From NCBI RefSeq assembly GCF_003311645.1, contig NZ_QEST01000048.1:62001-126000 (forward strand): a stretch of DNA of 64,000 nucleotides, in the 5' to 3' direction. Position 1 is the stretch's first letter; every line of letters starts with the position of its first letter. This document shows positions 7,786-14,990 of this stretch, in pieces. This DNA comes from Streptomyces sp. PT12 (lineage in GTDB: Bacteria; Actinomycetota; Actinomycetes; Streptomycetales; Streptomycetaceae). The translations under genes were made by a program, and so were the position numbers. Under the pieces are notes generated by a model. The model searched no databases. It saw only the letters and a list, made by a program, of their open reading frames with translations, and was not told the origin of the DNA.

Positions 7786-9261
7786 ATGAAACGCTGGATG
7801 TCCCGGCCCCCTTTTCGGGCCTTCTTCGCCCCGAGTGGCAGCAGCCTGTTGACGGTCGCCGCCGCGATGAGCCTGCTGCGGCAGGTGGAGGGCCCCGACT
7901 ACCAGGCGCTGGCCCTCACGACGGTCGTGATCAGCGTGCTGGCCGGGCGCCGCACGAGCGAGTTGCGGCACGCCCAGTACATCTTCGTGGCCCTGGTGGC
8001 CGCGGGGGTGCTGGTGTCCCTCTTCTCCGGGGGCCTCACCAGCTGGGTCAACGTACTGATCATCCAGTTCGGGACGGTGCTCGGGCCCTGGTGGGTGGGG
8101 AGTTGGTGGCGCCAGCGGGCGGAGCTGGTGCAGGCGGGCTGGGAGCGCGCGGCCCGGCTCCAGCGCGAGAAGGACATGGCGGCCGAGCAGGCGCGCCTGA
8201 GGGAGCGGGCCCGCATCGCCCAGGACATGCACGACTCGCTGGGGCATGAGCTGAGCCTGATGGCCCTGGTGGCCGGAGGTCTTGAGCTGTCACCCGATCT
8301 GGGTGAGTCGCATCGGGCCACCGCGGCGCGGCTGCGGGCCGGGGCCGTGGCGGCCACCGAGCGGCTGCACGAGATCATCGGCCTGCTCGGGGAACGGCCC
8401 GAGGAGTCCTCTGCCGGGACGGCGGACGACGACATCGCGGGCCTGGTCGAGCGGGCGCGGAAGTCGGGCGTGCGGGTGGAGTTGGAGCGGCGCGGTGCGC
8501 TGGAGGACGCGGGCGCGGGCGCCACATGGTCGGCGACGACCCGGCACGCAGCCCGGCGAGTGGTGCAGGAGTCCCTGACGAACGCCGTCAAGCACGCGCC
8601 GGGCGGGGACATAGCGGTCCTGGTGGAGCGCACCGCGGACGAGGCGGTGATCACGGTGACCAATGGGCCACCGCGGCCGCCCGAGGAGGGCGCGGCACCG
8701 GTCGCTCCGGTCAGCGGGAGCGGGACGGGGCTGATCAGCCTGGACGAGCGGATACGCCTGGCGGGCGGCAGCCTGCGCGCGGGCCCGCGCGAGGAGGGCT
8801 TCGAGGTGGTCGCCCGGCTGCCTCGGGTGCCGCCTCCGGCGCGGCCGGAGCGGGAGAGGGCGCCGTCCGCCGAGCCGGGGCCACCGGAGGAGTTGCGCTC
8901 GGCCAGGAAGCGGGCACGCCGTCATCTGCTGCGGGCCTCGACGCTGCCGGTGGGGATGATCGTGGCCCTGGTGGGGGTCCTGCTCGTCCTCTATGTGCTG
9001 ACGGTGGAGGCCACATCACTGGAGCCCGCCGACTACGAGCGGATGCGACTGGGGCAGCCAAGGGGCGAGTTGGCCGCGATGCTCACCGACGGGGTGGACC
9101 GGCCGTCACCGCTGCTGCTGGAGCCACCGATCCCGGAGGGCGCCGACTGCGAGTACTACCGCGCCAATGACAACATCTTCGATCTGTCGGACACGATGTA
9201 CCGGCTCTGCTTCGACGAGAGGGGGCAGTTGGCCTCCAAGGACACGCTCCACCGGAAGTAG
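7786..9261 (+). CDS. Sensor histidine kinase (HisKA_3) with C-terminal extracytoplasmic tail
   Basis: A 491-residue NarL-partner kinase. Residues about 15-105 hold several membrane segments. The phospho-acceptor helix reads RARIAQDMHDSLGHELSLMAL (the His of MHDSLGHE). The ATP-binding domain contains VVQESLTNAVKHAPG and the glycine-rich GSGTGLISLDERI. Unusually, after this domain there is another membrane helix (LPVGMIVALVGVLLVLYVLTV) and about 85 further residues (MRLGQPRGELAAML, then DCEYYRANDN and YRLCFDERGQL) that should lie outside the membrane. The ATG at 7786 fits a leaderless promoter. The response regulator follows 29 bases downstream. Confidence 0.9.
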   Translation: MKRWMSRPPFRAFFAPSGSSLLTVAAAMSLLRQVEGPDYQALALTTVVISVLAGRRTSELRHAQYIFVALVAAGVLVSLFSGGLTSWVNVLIIQFGTVLGPWWVGSWWRQRAELVQAGWERAARLQREKDMAAEQARLRERARIAQDMHDSLGHELSLMALVAGGLELSPDLGESHRATAARLRAGAVAATERLHEIIGLLGERPEESSAGTADDDIAGLVERARKSGVRVELERRGALEDAGAGATWSATTRHAARRVVQESLTNAVKHAPGGDIAVLVERTADEAVITVTNGPPRPPEEGAAPVAPVSGSGTGLISLDERIRLAGGSLRAGPREEGFEVVARLPRVPPPARPERERAPSAEPGPPEELRSARKRARRHLLRASTLPVGMIVALVGVLLVLYVLTVEATSLEPADYERMRLGQPRGELAAMLTDGVDRPSPLLLEPPIPEGADCEYYRANDNIFDLSDTMYRLCFDERGQLASKDTLHRK

Positions 9262-9290
9262 GGCGAGGGATCCACGGGAGGAGGTTCTCG

Positions 9291-9965
9291 ATGGCGGAGC
9301 GGCTGCGGGTGCTGATCGCGGATGACGAGCCCATGATCGTCGTCGGGGTGCGAGGCATCCTGGCGTCGGACGACGGAATCGAGGTCGTGGCCGAGGCGGC
9401 AGACGGCCGGGAGGCCGTCGAGCTGGCCAGGGCCCACCGGCCGGATGTGGCGCTGCTCGACATCCGGATGCCCGGTGCGGACGGGTTAACGGCGCTGGAC
9501 GAGATGCGGGCGGTGATCCCGGACACGGCGGTGATCATGCTCACCACATTTGGGCAGGACGAGTACATCGCCCGGGCCCTGGACGGGGGCGCGGCCGGGT
9601 TCCTGCTGAAGGCGTCGGATCCACGGGAGTTGCTCGCGGGGGTCCATGCCGTGGCGGGCGGGGCGGCCTGTCTCTCGCCACGCGTGGCGCGCCGGGTCAT
9701 CAGCGAGCTGCGGGCGGGCGCGGGGGTGCGAGGGCGGCGCGCCACGGAGCTGACGGCGACGCTCAGCGATCGGGAGCGCGCGGTGCTGGCCATGATGGGC
9801 GAGGGGCTGTCCAACGCGGAGATCGCTCGCCGCCTGTACCTGGTGGAGGGCACGGTGAAGAGCTATGTGAGCACGGTCCTGAGCAGGCTTCACGTACGGA
9901 ACCGAGTACAGGCGGCGATCATCGCCTACGAGGCGGGACTGGTCGGCGGCGGAGAGAGGAGGTAA
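9291..9965 (+). CDS. LuxR/NarL-family response regulator
   Basis: A 224-residue response regulator. The receiver domain has the acidic pair in LIADDEP, the phospho-acceptor Asp in VALLDIRMPGADG and the conserved Lys in FLLKASD. The C-terminal HTH reads LSDRERAVLAMMGEGLSNAEIARRLYLVEGTVKSYV. The ATG follows GGGAGGAGG at about 6 bases. It is the partner of the kinase just upstream and most likely acts on the divergent ABC operon through the site at 7739-7750. Confidence 0.94.
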   Translation: MAERLRVLIADDEPMIVVGVRGILASDDGIEVVAEAADGREAVELARAHRPDVALLDIRMPGADGLTALDEMRAVIPDTAVIMLTTFGQDEYIARALDGGAAGFLLKASDPRELLAGVHAVAGGAACLSPRVARRVISELRAGAGVRGRRATELTATLSDRERAVLAMMGEGLSNAEIARRLYLVEGTVKSYVSTVLSRLHVRNRVQAAIIAYEAGLVGGGERR

Positions 9966-9970
9966 GCGGG

Positions 9971-10783
9971 TCAGGCGCCCAGCCGCGCATAGCGGTGGAG
10001 GGCCAGCGGGACGAAGATCGCCAGCAGCAGGGGGGAGGCCGCCGCCAGGGCGATCGCATGGTCGGCCGCCCATGTCCCGCTCTCCCAGCTGGGGTTACCG
10101 AAGAGCTCGCGGACCGCTCCCGCGGTGGCGGACATGGGGTTCCAGTCGGCTATCGCCCCCATCCAGTCCGGCATGGTGTCCGGGGAGGTGAAGGCGTTGG
10201 ACATGAAGGCGACCGGCCAGACCAGGATCTGAACGGCCTGGATGATCTCCGGCTTGCGGGCGACCAGTCCGAGGTAGATGCCGACCCACAGCATGGCGAA
10301 GCGCAGCAGGAGCAGGAGCCCGAGGGCGGCCAGGGCCTCGGCCGCGGTGCCGTTCCACCGCCAGCCGATGGCCCAGCCCGCGCCCAGCATGACCAGCAGG
10401 CCGACCGTGGAGTTGATCATGTCGAGCAGGCTGCGGCCGACCAGCACCGAGGAGGGGGCGATGGGCATGGAGCGGAAGCGGTCGAGGACGCCGCGCTCGA
10501 TGTCCTGGGCGATCGCGACCATGGTCGCCTCCAGGCCGAAGGCCATGGTCAGGGCCGGCATGCCGGGGACGAGGAAGTCGGTGTAGTAGTCGCCGCCGCC
10601 CTCGACGGCCATGCCGCCGCCGATGAAGTAGGCGAACATGACCAGCATCATCACGGGGAAGAGCAGCCCGACGGTCACGGCCGCGGGCTGGCGGCCCCAG
10701 TGGGCCACTCCCCTGCGGGTCATGGTGGCGGCGGCGGTGACGGCCCGCTGGCCGCGGTCAAGAGGAATGGTTCGGGTGCTCAT
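9971..10783 (-). CDS. ABC-2 type drug exporter permease (DrrB-like)
   Basis: A 270-residue membrane subunit of daunorubicin-resistance type with six hydrophobic segments. Typical pieces are LLFPVMMLVMFAYFIGGG, YTDFLVPGMPALTMAFGLEATMVAIAQDIERGVLDRFRSMP and the late SNAFTSPDTMPDWMGAIADWNPMS loop. The ATG at 10783 overlaps the ATPase stop by 4 bp, and the stop is only 5 bases from the convergent response regulator. The divergent PadR gene at 11893 is the likely regulator. The substrate is unknown, but this family often confers multidrug efflux. Confidence 0.93.
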   Translation of the reverse strand: MSTRTIPLDRGQRAVTAAATMTRRGVAHWGRQPAAVTVGLLFPVMMLVMFAYFIGGGMAVEGGGDYYTDFLVPGMPALTMAFGLEATMVAIAQDIERGVLDRFRSMPIAPSSVLVGRSLLDMINSTVGLLVMLGAGWAIGWRWNGTAAEALAALGLLLLLRFAMLWVGIYLGLVARKPEIIQAVQILVWPVAFMSNAFTSPDTMPDWMGAIADWNPMSATAGAVRELFGNPSWESGTWAADHAIALAAASPLLLAIFVPLALHRYARLGA

Positions 10784-11769
10784 ACGCTCGCCTTCCGCTG
10801 GTCGCCGGTCAGGTGGAGGAAGACCTCGTCGAGGGTGGGGCGGCGGACGGCGATGTCCTCCGCGTCGATCCGGGCGGCGGCAAGCCCCTGGACCGCAGCG
10901 GTCAGGGCGGTCATCCGGTCGGTGACCGTGGCGCTGACCAGGCGGCGGTTGGGGTCGGTCGTCACCGCGTCGATGCCCGGGGCGCGGGTCAGGGCGGTCA
11001 CGGCGTCGTCCAGCCGGTGGGCGTCGCGGACCACGACATCGACGCGGTCGGCGCCGACGGTGGCCTTCAGCTCGTCGGGGGTGCCCTCGGCGATGCGGCG
11101 GCCGCCGTCGATGAGGGAGATCCGCTCGGCGAGTTGGTCGGCCTCCTCCAGGTACTGGGTGGTAAGCAGCACGGTGGTGCCCTCGCCCGCGAGCGAGCGC
11201 ACGGCGTTCCACACCTCGGTGCGGCCGCGGGGGTCGAGGCCGGTGGTCGGCTCGTCAAGGAAGAGGATCTCGGGCGCCATGATCAGGCTGGCCGCCAGGT
11301 CGAGTCGGCGGCGCATGCCGCCGCTGTAGTGGCGGACGGCCTTGGCGCCGGTGTCGGCCAGGTCGAACTGTTCGAGGAGCTCGGCCGCGCGGCGGGCCGC
11401 GCGGGAGCCGCCGAGGTGGTAGAGGCGGCCGAAGAGGTCGAGGTTCTGGCGGCCGCTCAGCTCCTCGTCGAGCGCGGCGTGCTGGCCGAGCAGCCCGATG
11501 CGGTAGCGGATCTGGTCGGGCTCGGCCGTCACGTCGTACCCCGCCACCTCGGCCCGCCCCGCGGTGGGCCGCAGCAGCGTGGTGAGGATCCGGATGGCGG
11601 TGGTCTTGCCCGCGCCGTTGGGTCCGAGGACTCCATGGACCGTGCCGCGCGGGACGAGCAGATCGAGGCCGTCCAGTGCGTGCTTGGCCGCCTTGCCCGC
11701 GCCATAGGTCTTGCGGAGATCGTCGGCGATGATCGCCGCCGATTGTTTGCGTTCTTCGCGGGTGTGCAC
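10780..11769 (-). CDS. ABC exporter ATP-binding protein (DrrA-like)
   Basis: A 329-residue ATPase subunit of DrrA type: Walker A GPNGAGKTT, Q-loop GLLGQHAALDEELSG, signature YSGGMRRRLDLAASL, Walker B EILFLDEPTTGLDP, and the DrrA-type C-terminal part ending RRPTLDEVFLHLTG. The GTG at 11769 (VHTREERK) has AAGGAGG 4 bases upstream; a start further upstream at 11805 is possible. It is coupled to the DrrB-like permease and faces away from a PadR regulator across a short intergenic region with an inverted repeat. Confidence 0.93.
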   Translation of the reverse strand: MHTREERKQSAAIIADDLRKTYGAGKAAKHALDGLDLLVPRGTVHGVLGPNGAGKTTAIRILTTLLRPTAGRAEVAGYDVTAEPDQIRYRIGLLGQHAALDEELSGRQNLDLFGRLYHLGGSRAARRAAELLEQFDLADTGAKAVRHYSGGMRRRLDLAASLIMAPEILFLDEPTTGLDPRGRTEVWNAVRSLAGEGTTVLLTTQYLEEADQLAERISLIDGGRRIAEGTPDELKATVGADRVDVVVRDAHRLDDAVTALTRAPGIDAVTTDPNRRLVSATVTDRMTALTAAVQGLAAARIDAEDIAVRRPTLDEVFLHLTGDQRKASV

Positions 11770-11818
11770 CCGGCCTCCTTCGGTCCGGGGCGGGAGGGTT
11801 GCCACCCAGCCTCACTAG

Positions 11819-11828
11819 TCAAACTTGA
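11819..11828. promoter_or_regulatory. Candidate PadR operator
   Basis: TCAA-AC-TTGA is a small inverted repeat in the 123-bp gap between the DrrA-like gene and the divergent padR gene. PadR repressors usually bind short palindromes next to their own gene and a linked efflux operon. The assignment is by position only. Confidence 0.35.
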
Positions 11829-11892
11829 TTACCATCGCCGGTGAGAGACTGCTTTCCGGACAGCGGAGACAAGGAAGAAGAGGCGACGGCGG

Positions 11893-12513
11893 ATGTCGGT
11901 CATGCGGCTGCTGGTTCTCGGCGCGGTGCGTCAGCACGGCCGGGCGCACGGCTACCAGGTGCGGAACGACCTGGAGTTCTGGGGCGCCCATCAGTGGTCG
12001 ACGGCGAAGCCGGGCTCGATCTACCACGCCCTCAAACAGATGGCCAAGCAGGGCCTACTGCTGGCCCACGAGATCGCGCCCAGCACGGTGGGCGGCCCGC
12101 CGCGCACGGAGTACGAGCTGACCGAGGCGGGCGAGGAGACGTATCTGGAGCTGTTGCGGGAGTCGTTGCGCGCCCATGACCAGCGGATCGATGTGCTGAC
12201 GACGGGGGTGGGGTTCATCGTGGACCTCCCCCGCGAGGAGGCCGTCGCGCTGCTCAAGGAGCGGGTCGCCGCGCTCGACGGCTGGCGCGAGGAGGTGCGG
12301 CGCCACTGGACCCCGCAGTCCACCCCCGCCGAGTGGGGCCACATCGGCGAGATCATGCGGCTCTGGATCCACAACTCGGAGAGCAGCGCCGAGTGGACCC
12401 GGGGCCTGATCGAGCGCCTCGAGGGCGGCGCCTATGTGATGGCGGGCGAGGGCGAACGGAGCGTGGAGGTGCTGCCCGAGGGGATGGACAACCCCTTCGG
12501 ACAAAACGCGTGA
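11893..12513 (+). CDS. PadR-family transcriptional regulator
   Basis: A 206-residue regulator. The winged-helix part (residues about 1-90) reads MSVMRLLVLGAVRQHGRAHGYQVRNDLEF, STAKPGSIYHALKQMAKQGLL and GGPPRTEYELTEAGEETYLELL, the PadR signature. The C-terminal part is the helical dimerisation region of the PadR/Vir type. It diverges from a DrrAB-like exporter, so it most likely represses that exporter and is relieved by a substrate drug or aromatic compound; that ligand is inferred from the family only. Confidence 0.93.
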   Translation: MSVMRLLVLGAVRQHGRAHGYQVRNDLEFWGAHQWSTAKPGSIYHALKQMAKQGLLLAHEIAPSTVGGPPRTEYELTEAGEETYLELLRESLRAHDQRIDVLTTGVGFIVDLPREEAVALLKERVAALDGWREEVRRHWTPQSTPAEWGHIGEIMRLWIHNSESSAEWTRGLIERLEGGAYVMAGEGERSVEVLPEGMDNPFGQNA

Positions 12514-12561
12514 ACGGCCAGGGCGCGTGAACGGCCAGGGCGCGAACGGACAGGCGCGTCA

Positions 12562-12575
12562 GGGCGGGCCCGCCC
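12562..12575. terminator. Short GC palindrome between convergent genes
   Basis: GGGCGGG followed directly by CCCGCCC forms a perfect 14-base palindrome in the gap between padR and the convergent XRE gene. Just before it, GTGAACGGCCAGGGCGC is repeated twice in tandem. It may act as a bidirectional terminator, but the hairpin is short. Confidence 0.3.
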
Positions 12576-12606
12576 GCGCGCCTCCGTGGCGCGCTCATTA
12601 CCGCGC

Positions 12607-13515
12607 TCAGTGCCGCTGTCGGATCTCCCGGATCAGCCCCCGGCTCTCGTCCCTCCCCAGCGCGGTCGACCCGAGCCGGTCGAGCACGACCTGGTACGCC
12701 GCGACCTCCTCGCGCTTGTCCAGGTAGAGCGCCCCGGTCAGCTGCTCCACATAGACGAGGTCGGGCAGCTCCCGCTCGGCGAAGCGCAGCAGCGTGAACG
12801 CCCCGGACTCGGCTACGTGCCCGCCCTTGCTGAAGGGAACGACCTGGAGCGTGATGTTGGGGTGCTCGGAGAACTCGAGGAGCACGCGCAACTGTTCGTC
12901 CATCACGCGCGGCCCGCCGAAGGGCCTGCGCAGCGCGGCCTCGTCGAGGACGCAGTGCAGGTGGGGAGCGTTCTCCGCGACGAGCAGCTTCTGCCGCCCC
13001 AGCCGCAGCGCGATCCGCCGGTCCACCTCGGCCCTCGACAGATGGCCCTTGTGCCCGGAGACCACCACGGCGTGCGCGTAGTCCTCGGTCTGGAGCAGCC
13101 CGTGCACGAACTGCAACTCGTAGGTCCCGATCCGCTCCGCCGCCGCCTCGAGCCCGACATAGGTCTGGAACCAGCTCGGCAGGACGTCGCTGTAGCTGTG
13201 CCACCAGCCCGCGCGCCCCGAGGAACGCGCGAGGCCGAGCAGTGGTTCGCGCTCGGCCTCGTCGGTCACTCCGTAGAGAGTCAGCAGATCAGCCACGTCC
13301 CGCGGCTTGAAGCTGACCCTCCCGAGCTCCATTCTGCTGATCTTCGATTCGGAGGCCCGGATCGAGTATCCGGCCTCCTCCCGTGTCACTCCGCACGCCT
13401 CGCGCAGCCTCCGCAGCTGCGTGCCGAGCAGGATTCGGCGCACCATGGATCCGCTGGCCTGCTCACCGCCGGTGACGTTGGTGTCCGCTCCCCCCGCCAT
13501 CCGCTGAGTACTCAT
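12607..13515 (-). CDS. XRE/DUF5753 regulator (WhiJ-like, Scr1-type antitoxin-like)
   Basis: A 302-residue two-domain protein. The N-terminal HTH (residues about 28-85: RRILLGTQLRRLREACGVTREEAGYSI, SKISRMELGRV) is XRE type. The rest is the DUF5753 domain (LPSWFQTYVGLEAAAERIGTYELQFVHGLLQTEDYA, VLDEAALRRPFGG). GAGGAGC precedes the ATG at 13515. The adjacent divergent ATPase and nearby DUF397 gene complete the trio known around whiJ in Streptomyces, which influences development. Each Streptomyces genome has many such trios, so the specific role here is unknown. Confidence 0.92.
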   Translation of the reverse strand: MSTQRMAGGADTNVTGGEQASGSMVRRILLGTQLRRLREACGVTREEAGYSIRASESKISRMELGRVSFKPRDVADLLTLYGVTDEAEREPLLGLARSSGRAGWWHSYSDVLPSWFQTYVGLEAAAERIGTYELQFVHGLLQTEDYAHAVVVSGHKGHLSRAEVDRRIALRLGRQKLLVAENAPHLHCVLDEAALRRPFGGPRVMDEQLRVLLEFSEHPNITLQVVPFSKGGHVAESGAFTLLRFAERELPDLVYVEQLTGALYLDKREEVAAYQVVLDRLGSTALGRDESRGLIREIRQRH

Positions 13516-13606
13516 GCGCTCCTCTGCTTCCCACGACTGCCGGTGCGAAGTCTGCCACGTCAGTGCTTCATTGGGTGCCCGCATGATTACAGTCGATCAA
13601 ATTTTT

Positions 13607-13655
13607 TCGTGCACGTGCATCTTCCCTTGCATTTGCCGTAAGCCTTGGGAAGCAT
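13607..13655 (+). promoter_or_regulatory. Promoter with repeated GTGCAT element (copy 1)
   Basis: GTGCACGTGCAT (13609-13620), a 6-base gap and TTGCAT (13627-13632) form repeated half-sites. TTGCAT could serve as a -35 with AAGCAT (13650-13655) 17 bases on. The same arrangement, on the opposite strand, precedes the DUF397 gene at 14686-14717. It lies between the XRE and ATPase genes, so the XRE/DUF5753 protein is the obvious candidate binder. Confidence 0.6.
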
Positions 13656-13791
13656 GAGTTCTACGCGCCGCGAACCGGCGCGGCAGTACGGCCCTGTCCG
13701 CACCAGCCGGACGGGGACGGGGTACGGGGGTTGGCACAGGGTCAGCCCGCCGTTGACAGGAGTGCCGCCGCAACGCCAGGAGTGCCGCGCC

Positions 13792-14307
13792 ATGGGGACC
13801 AAAGGAACGCCCATGCTCGACTCATTAGGGCATCAGTCCCCTCCCGTGGACCTTCGGACCCTGTCAGGCACCGCGACGCTCGGCCTCGCGCCGCGCCCCG
13901 AATCGGTGCGCCGCGCCCGCGACTTCACCCGGAGCACGCTGCACGGGTGGCGGCTCCCCGAGCAGTTCGACGCGGTCGCGCTCGTGGTCTCGGAGCTGGT
14001 GACCAACGCGGTGCGGCACGGCGTCGGCGTTCGGCCCACGACGTTCGACGAGGAAGGGAACGCGTACGACGGCGGCGGCGGACGCAGCGCCGTCGAGCTG
14101 GAGTTGATGCGTTGCTCGGGGCGGCTCATCTGCGCCGTCCAGGACCCGAGCACGGCCGCGCCGCGCGTCGGCGAGATGGACGGGGTAGCCGAGTCGGGCC
14201 GCGGGCTGCACCTCGTGGAGTGTTTCAGCGACGGCTGGGGCTGGCGCGCCCTGGCGGGCGAGCGGCGCGGCAAGGTCGTCTGGGCGGTGTTCAGAACGGG
14301 CGCCTGA
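13792..14307 (+). CDS. ATP-binding anti-sigma-like regulator (HATPase_c)
   Basis: A 171-residue GHKL-type ATP-binding protein of the SpoIIAB/RsbW-like group common in Streptomyces. The N-box reads VALVVSELVTNAVRHG, and the glycine motif is GRGLHLVECFSDGWGW. The ATG at 13792 follows AGGAG by 9 bases; an ATG at 13813 after AAAGGA is an alternative. It diverges from the XRE/DUF5753 gene and is followed by DUF397, matching the abaA/whiJ-type trio. It probably binds a protein partner rather than acting as a sensor kinase. Confidence 0.88.
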   Translation: MGTKGTPMLDSLGHQSPPVDLRTLSGTATLGLAPRPESVRRARDFTRSTLHGWRLPEQFDAVALVVSELVTNAVRHGVGVRPTTFDEEGNAYDGGGGRSAVELELMRCSGRLICAVQDPSTAAPRVGEMDGVAESGRGLHLVECFSDGWGWRALAGERRGKVVWAVFRTGA

Positions 14308-14362
14308 GAACGGGAGCGCACCGGCGGCCGGGAGCGCGGGCAGCGGGCGCCGCGCGGCCGCG

Positions 14363-14599
14363 TCAGCCGATCAAGTGGTCGAACTCCCCGTCCTTCACGC
14401 CCCGAAGCAACGCCTCGAGCTCGGCCGAGGTGTATACGAGCGCGGGCCCTTCGGGGAAGCGTGAGTTCCGCATGGCCACGTCGCCGCTGGGGAGCTTGGC
14501 GAACTCGGCGCAGGTCCCTTGTGAGTTGCTGTGGCTACTCTTCAACCACACCACATCCCGGAGCTTGTGTGCGGCGATGCCGTTGTACGCGTCGGGCAC
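14363..14599 (-). CDS. DUF397 protein
   Basis: A 78-residue protein with the DUF397 core WLKSSHSNSQGTCAEFAKLPSGDVAMRNSRFPEGPALVYTSAELEALLRGVKDGEF. These small acidic proteins accompany WhiJ-like XRE regulators, and some are thought to act with them as toxin-like or co-regulatory partners. The GTG at 14599 (VPDAYNG) has GGAGAG just upstream. An operator-like element shared with the XRE/ATPase intergenic region lies about 87 bases before it. The ATPase gene runs convergently into it. Confidence 0.88.
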   Translation of the reverse strand: MPDAYNGIAAHKLRDVVWLKSSHSNSQGTCAEFAKLPSGDVAMRNSRFPEGPALVYTSAELEALLRGVKDGEFDHLIG

Positions 14600-14685
14600 T
14601 GGTCTCTCCCGGTCGTGCGAAGTGGTGCAAACAGGCCCCATGATCACCATCGGGCCCAACTATCCCTGAGCATAACCTCGTTCAC

Positions 14686-14717
14686 TTGCATATGCACGGG
14701 ACAATGCACGTGCACGA
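14686..14717 (-). promoter_or_regulatory. Promoter with repeated GTGCAT element (copy 2)
   Basis: Read on the minus strand it contains TCGTGCACGTGCAT, a 6-base gap and GTGCATATGC. GTGCAT lies 17 bases before TATGCT, a good -10, so this can be the DUF397 promoter with the operator over its -35. It repeats the element at 13607-13637 base for base over the first 14 positions. Confidence 0.6.
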
Positions 14718-14812
14718 CACGCCGTCGCCGACCTGTCACACGTCGTCCAGGCCACCCTTGAGACGGTCGGGGCTGAGTTCGGGTTCCCTCGCGACCGCGA
14801 ATGGCGCGATTC

Positions 14813-14990
14813 GTTCGCAACCGGCCATCTCGCCGTTCGCAACCGGCCATCCCTGCGCCCGTTTCCGACCGCCGCCACCGCCGCGACCGCCCCGACCGCC
14901 CCGACCATCCCGACCACCCCGACCACCCCGGCCCCACCGGCCCCACCGGCCGCGCCGACCGCGCCGACCGGCCCCCGCCCCACCGACCGC
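14813..14990. repeat. Low-complexity intergenic repeats
   Basis: In the 391-base gap between the DUF397 gene and the CobW gene, CGTTCGCAACCGGCCAT occurs twice (14816-14848 region). A run of GACCGCCCC/GACCACCCC-type 9-mers follows up to 14990. Apart from the promoter at 14686-14717 I see no gene here. Confidence 0.6.

Noticed and set aside
6025-12513. Two ABC exporters plus regulators read as an antibiotic biosynthetic cluster
   Set aside because: No biosynthetic enzyme genes are nearby; exporter/regulator pairs like these are common as stand-alone resistance modules.
14660-14983. Minus-strand frame with repeated GAVGAVG-type residues
   Set aside because: It is produced by the low-complexity CCGACC-type repeats and has no start context or domain.
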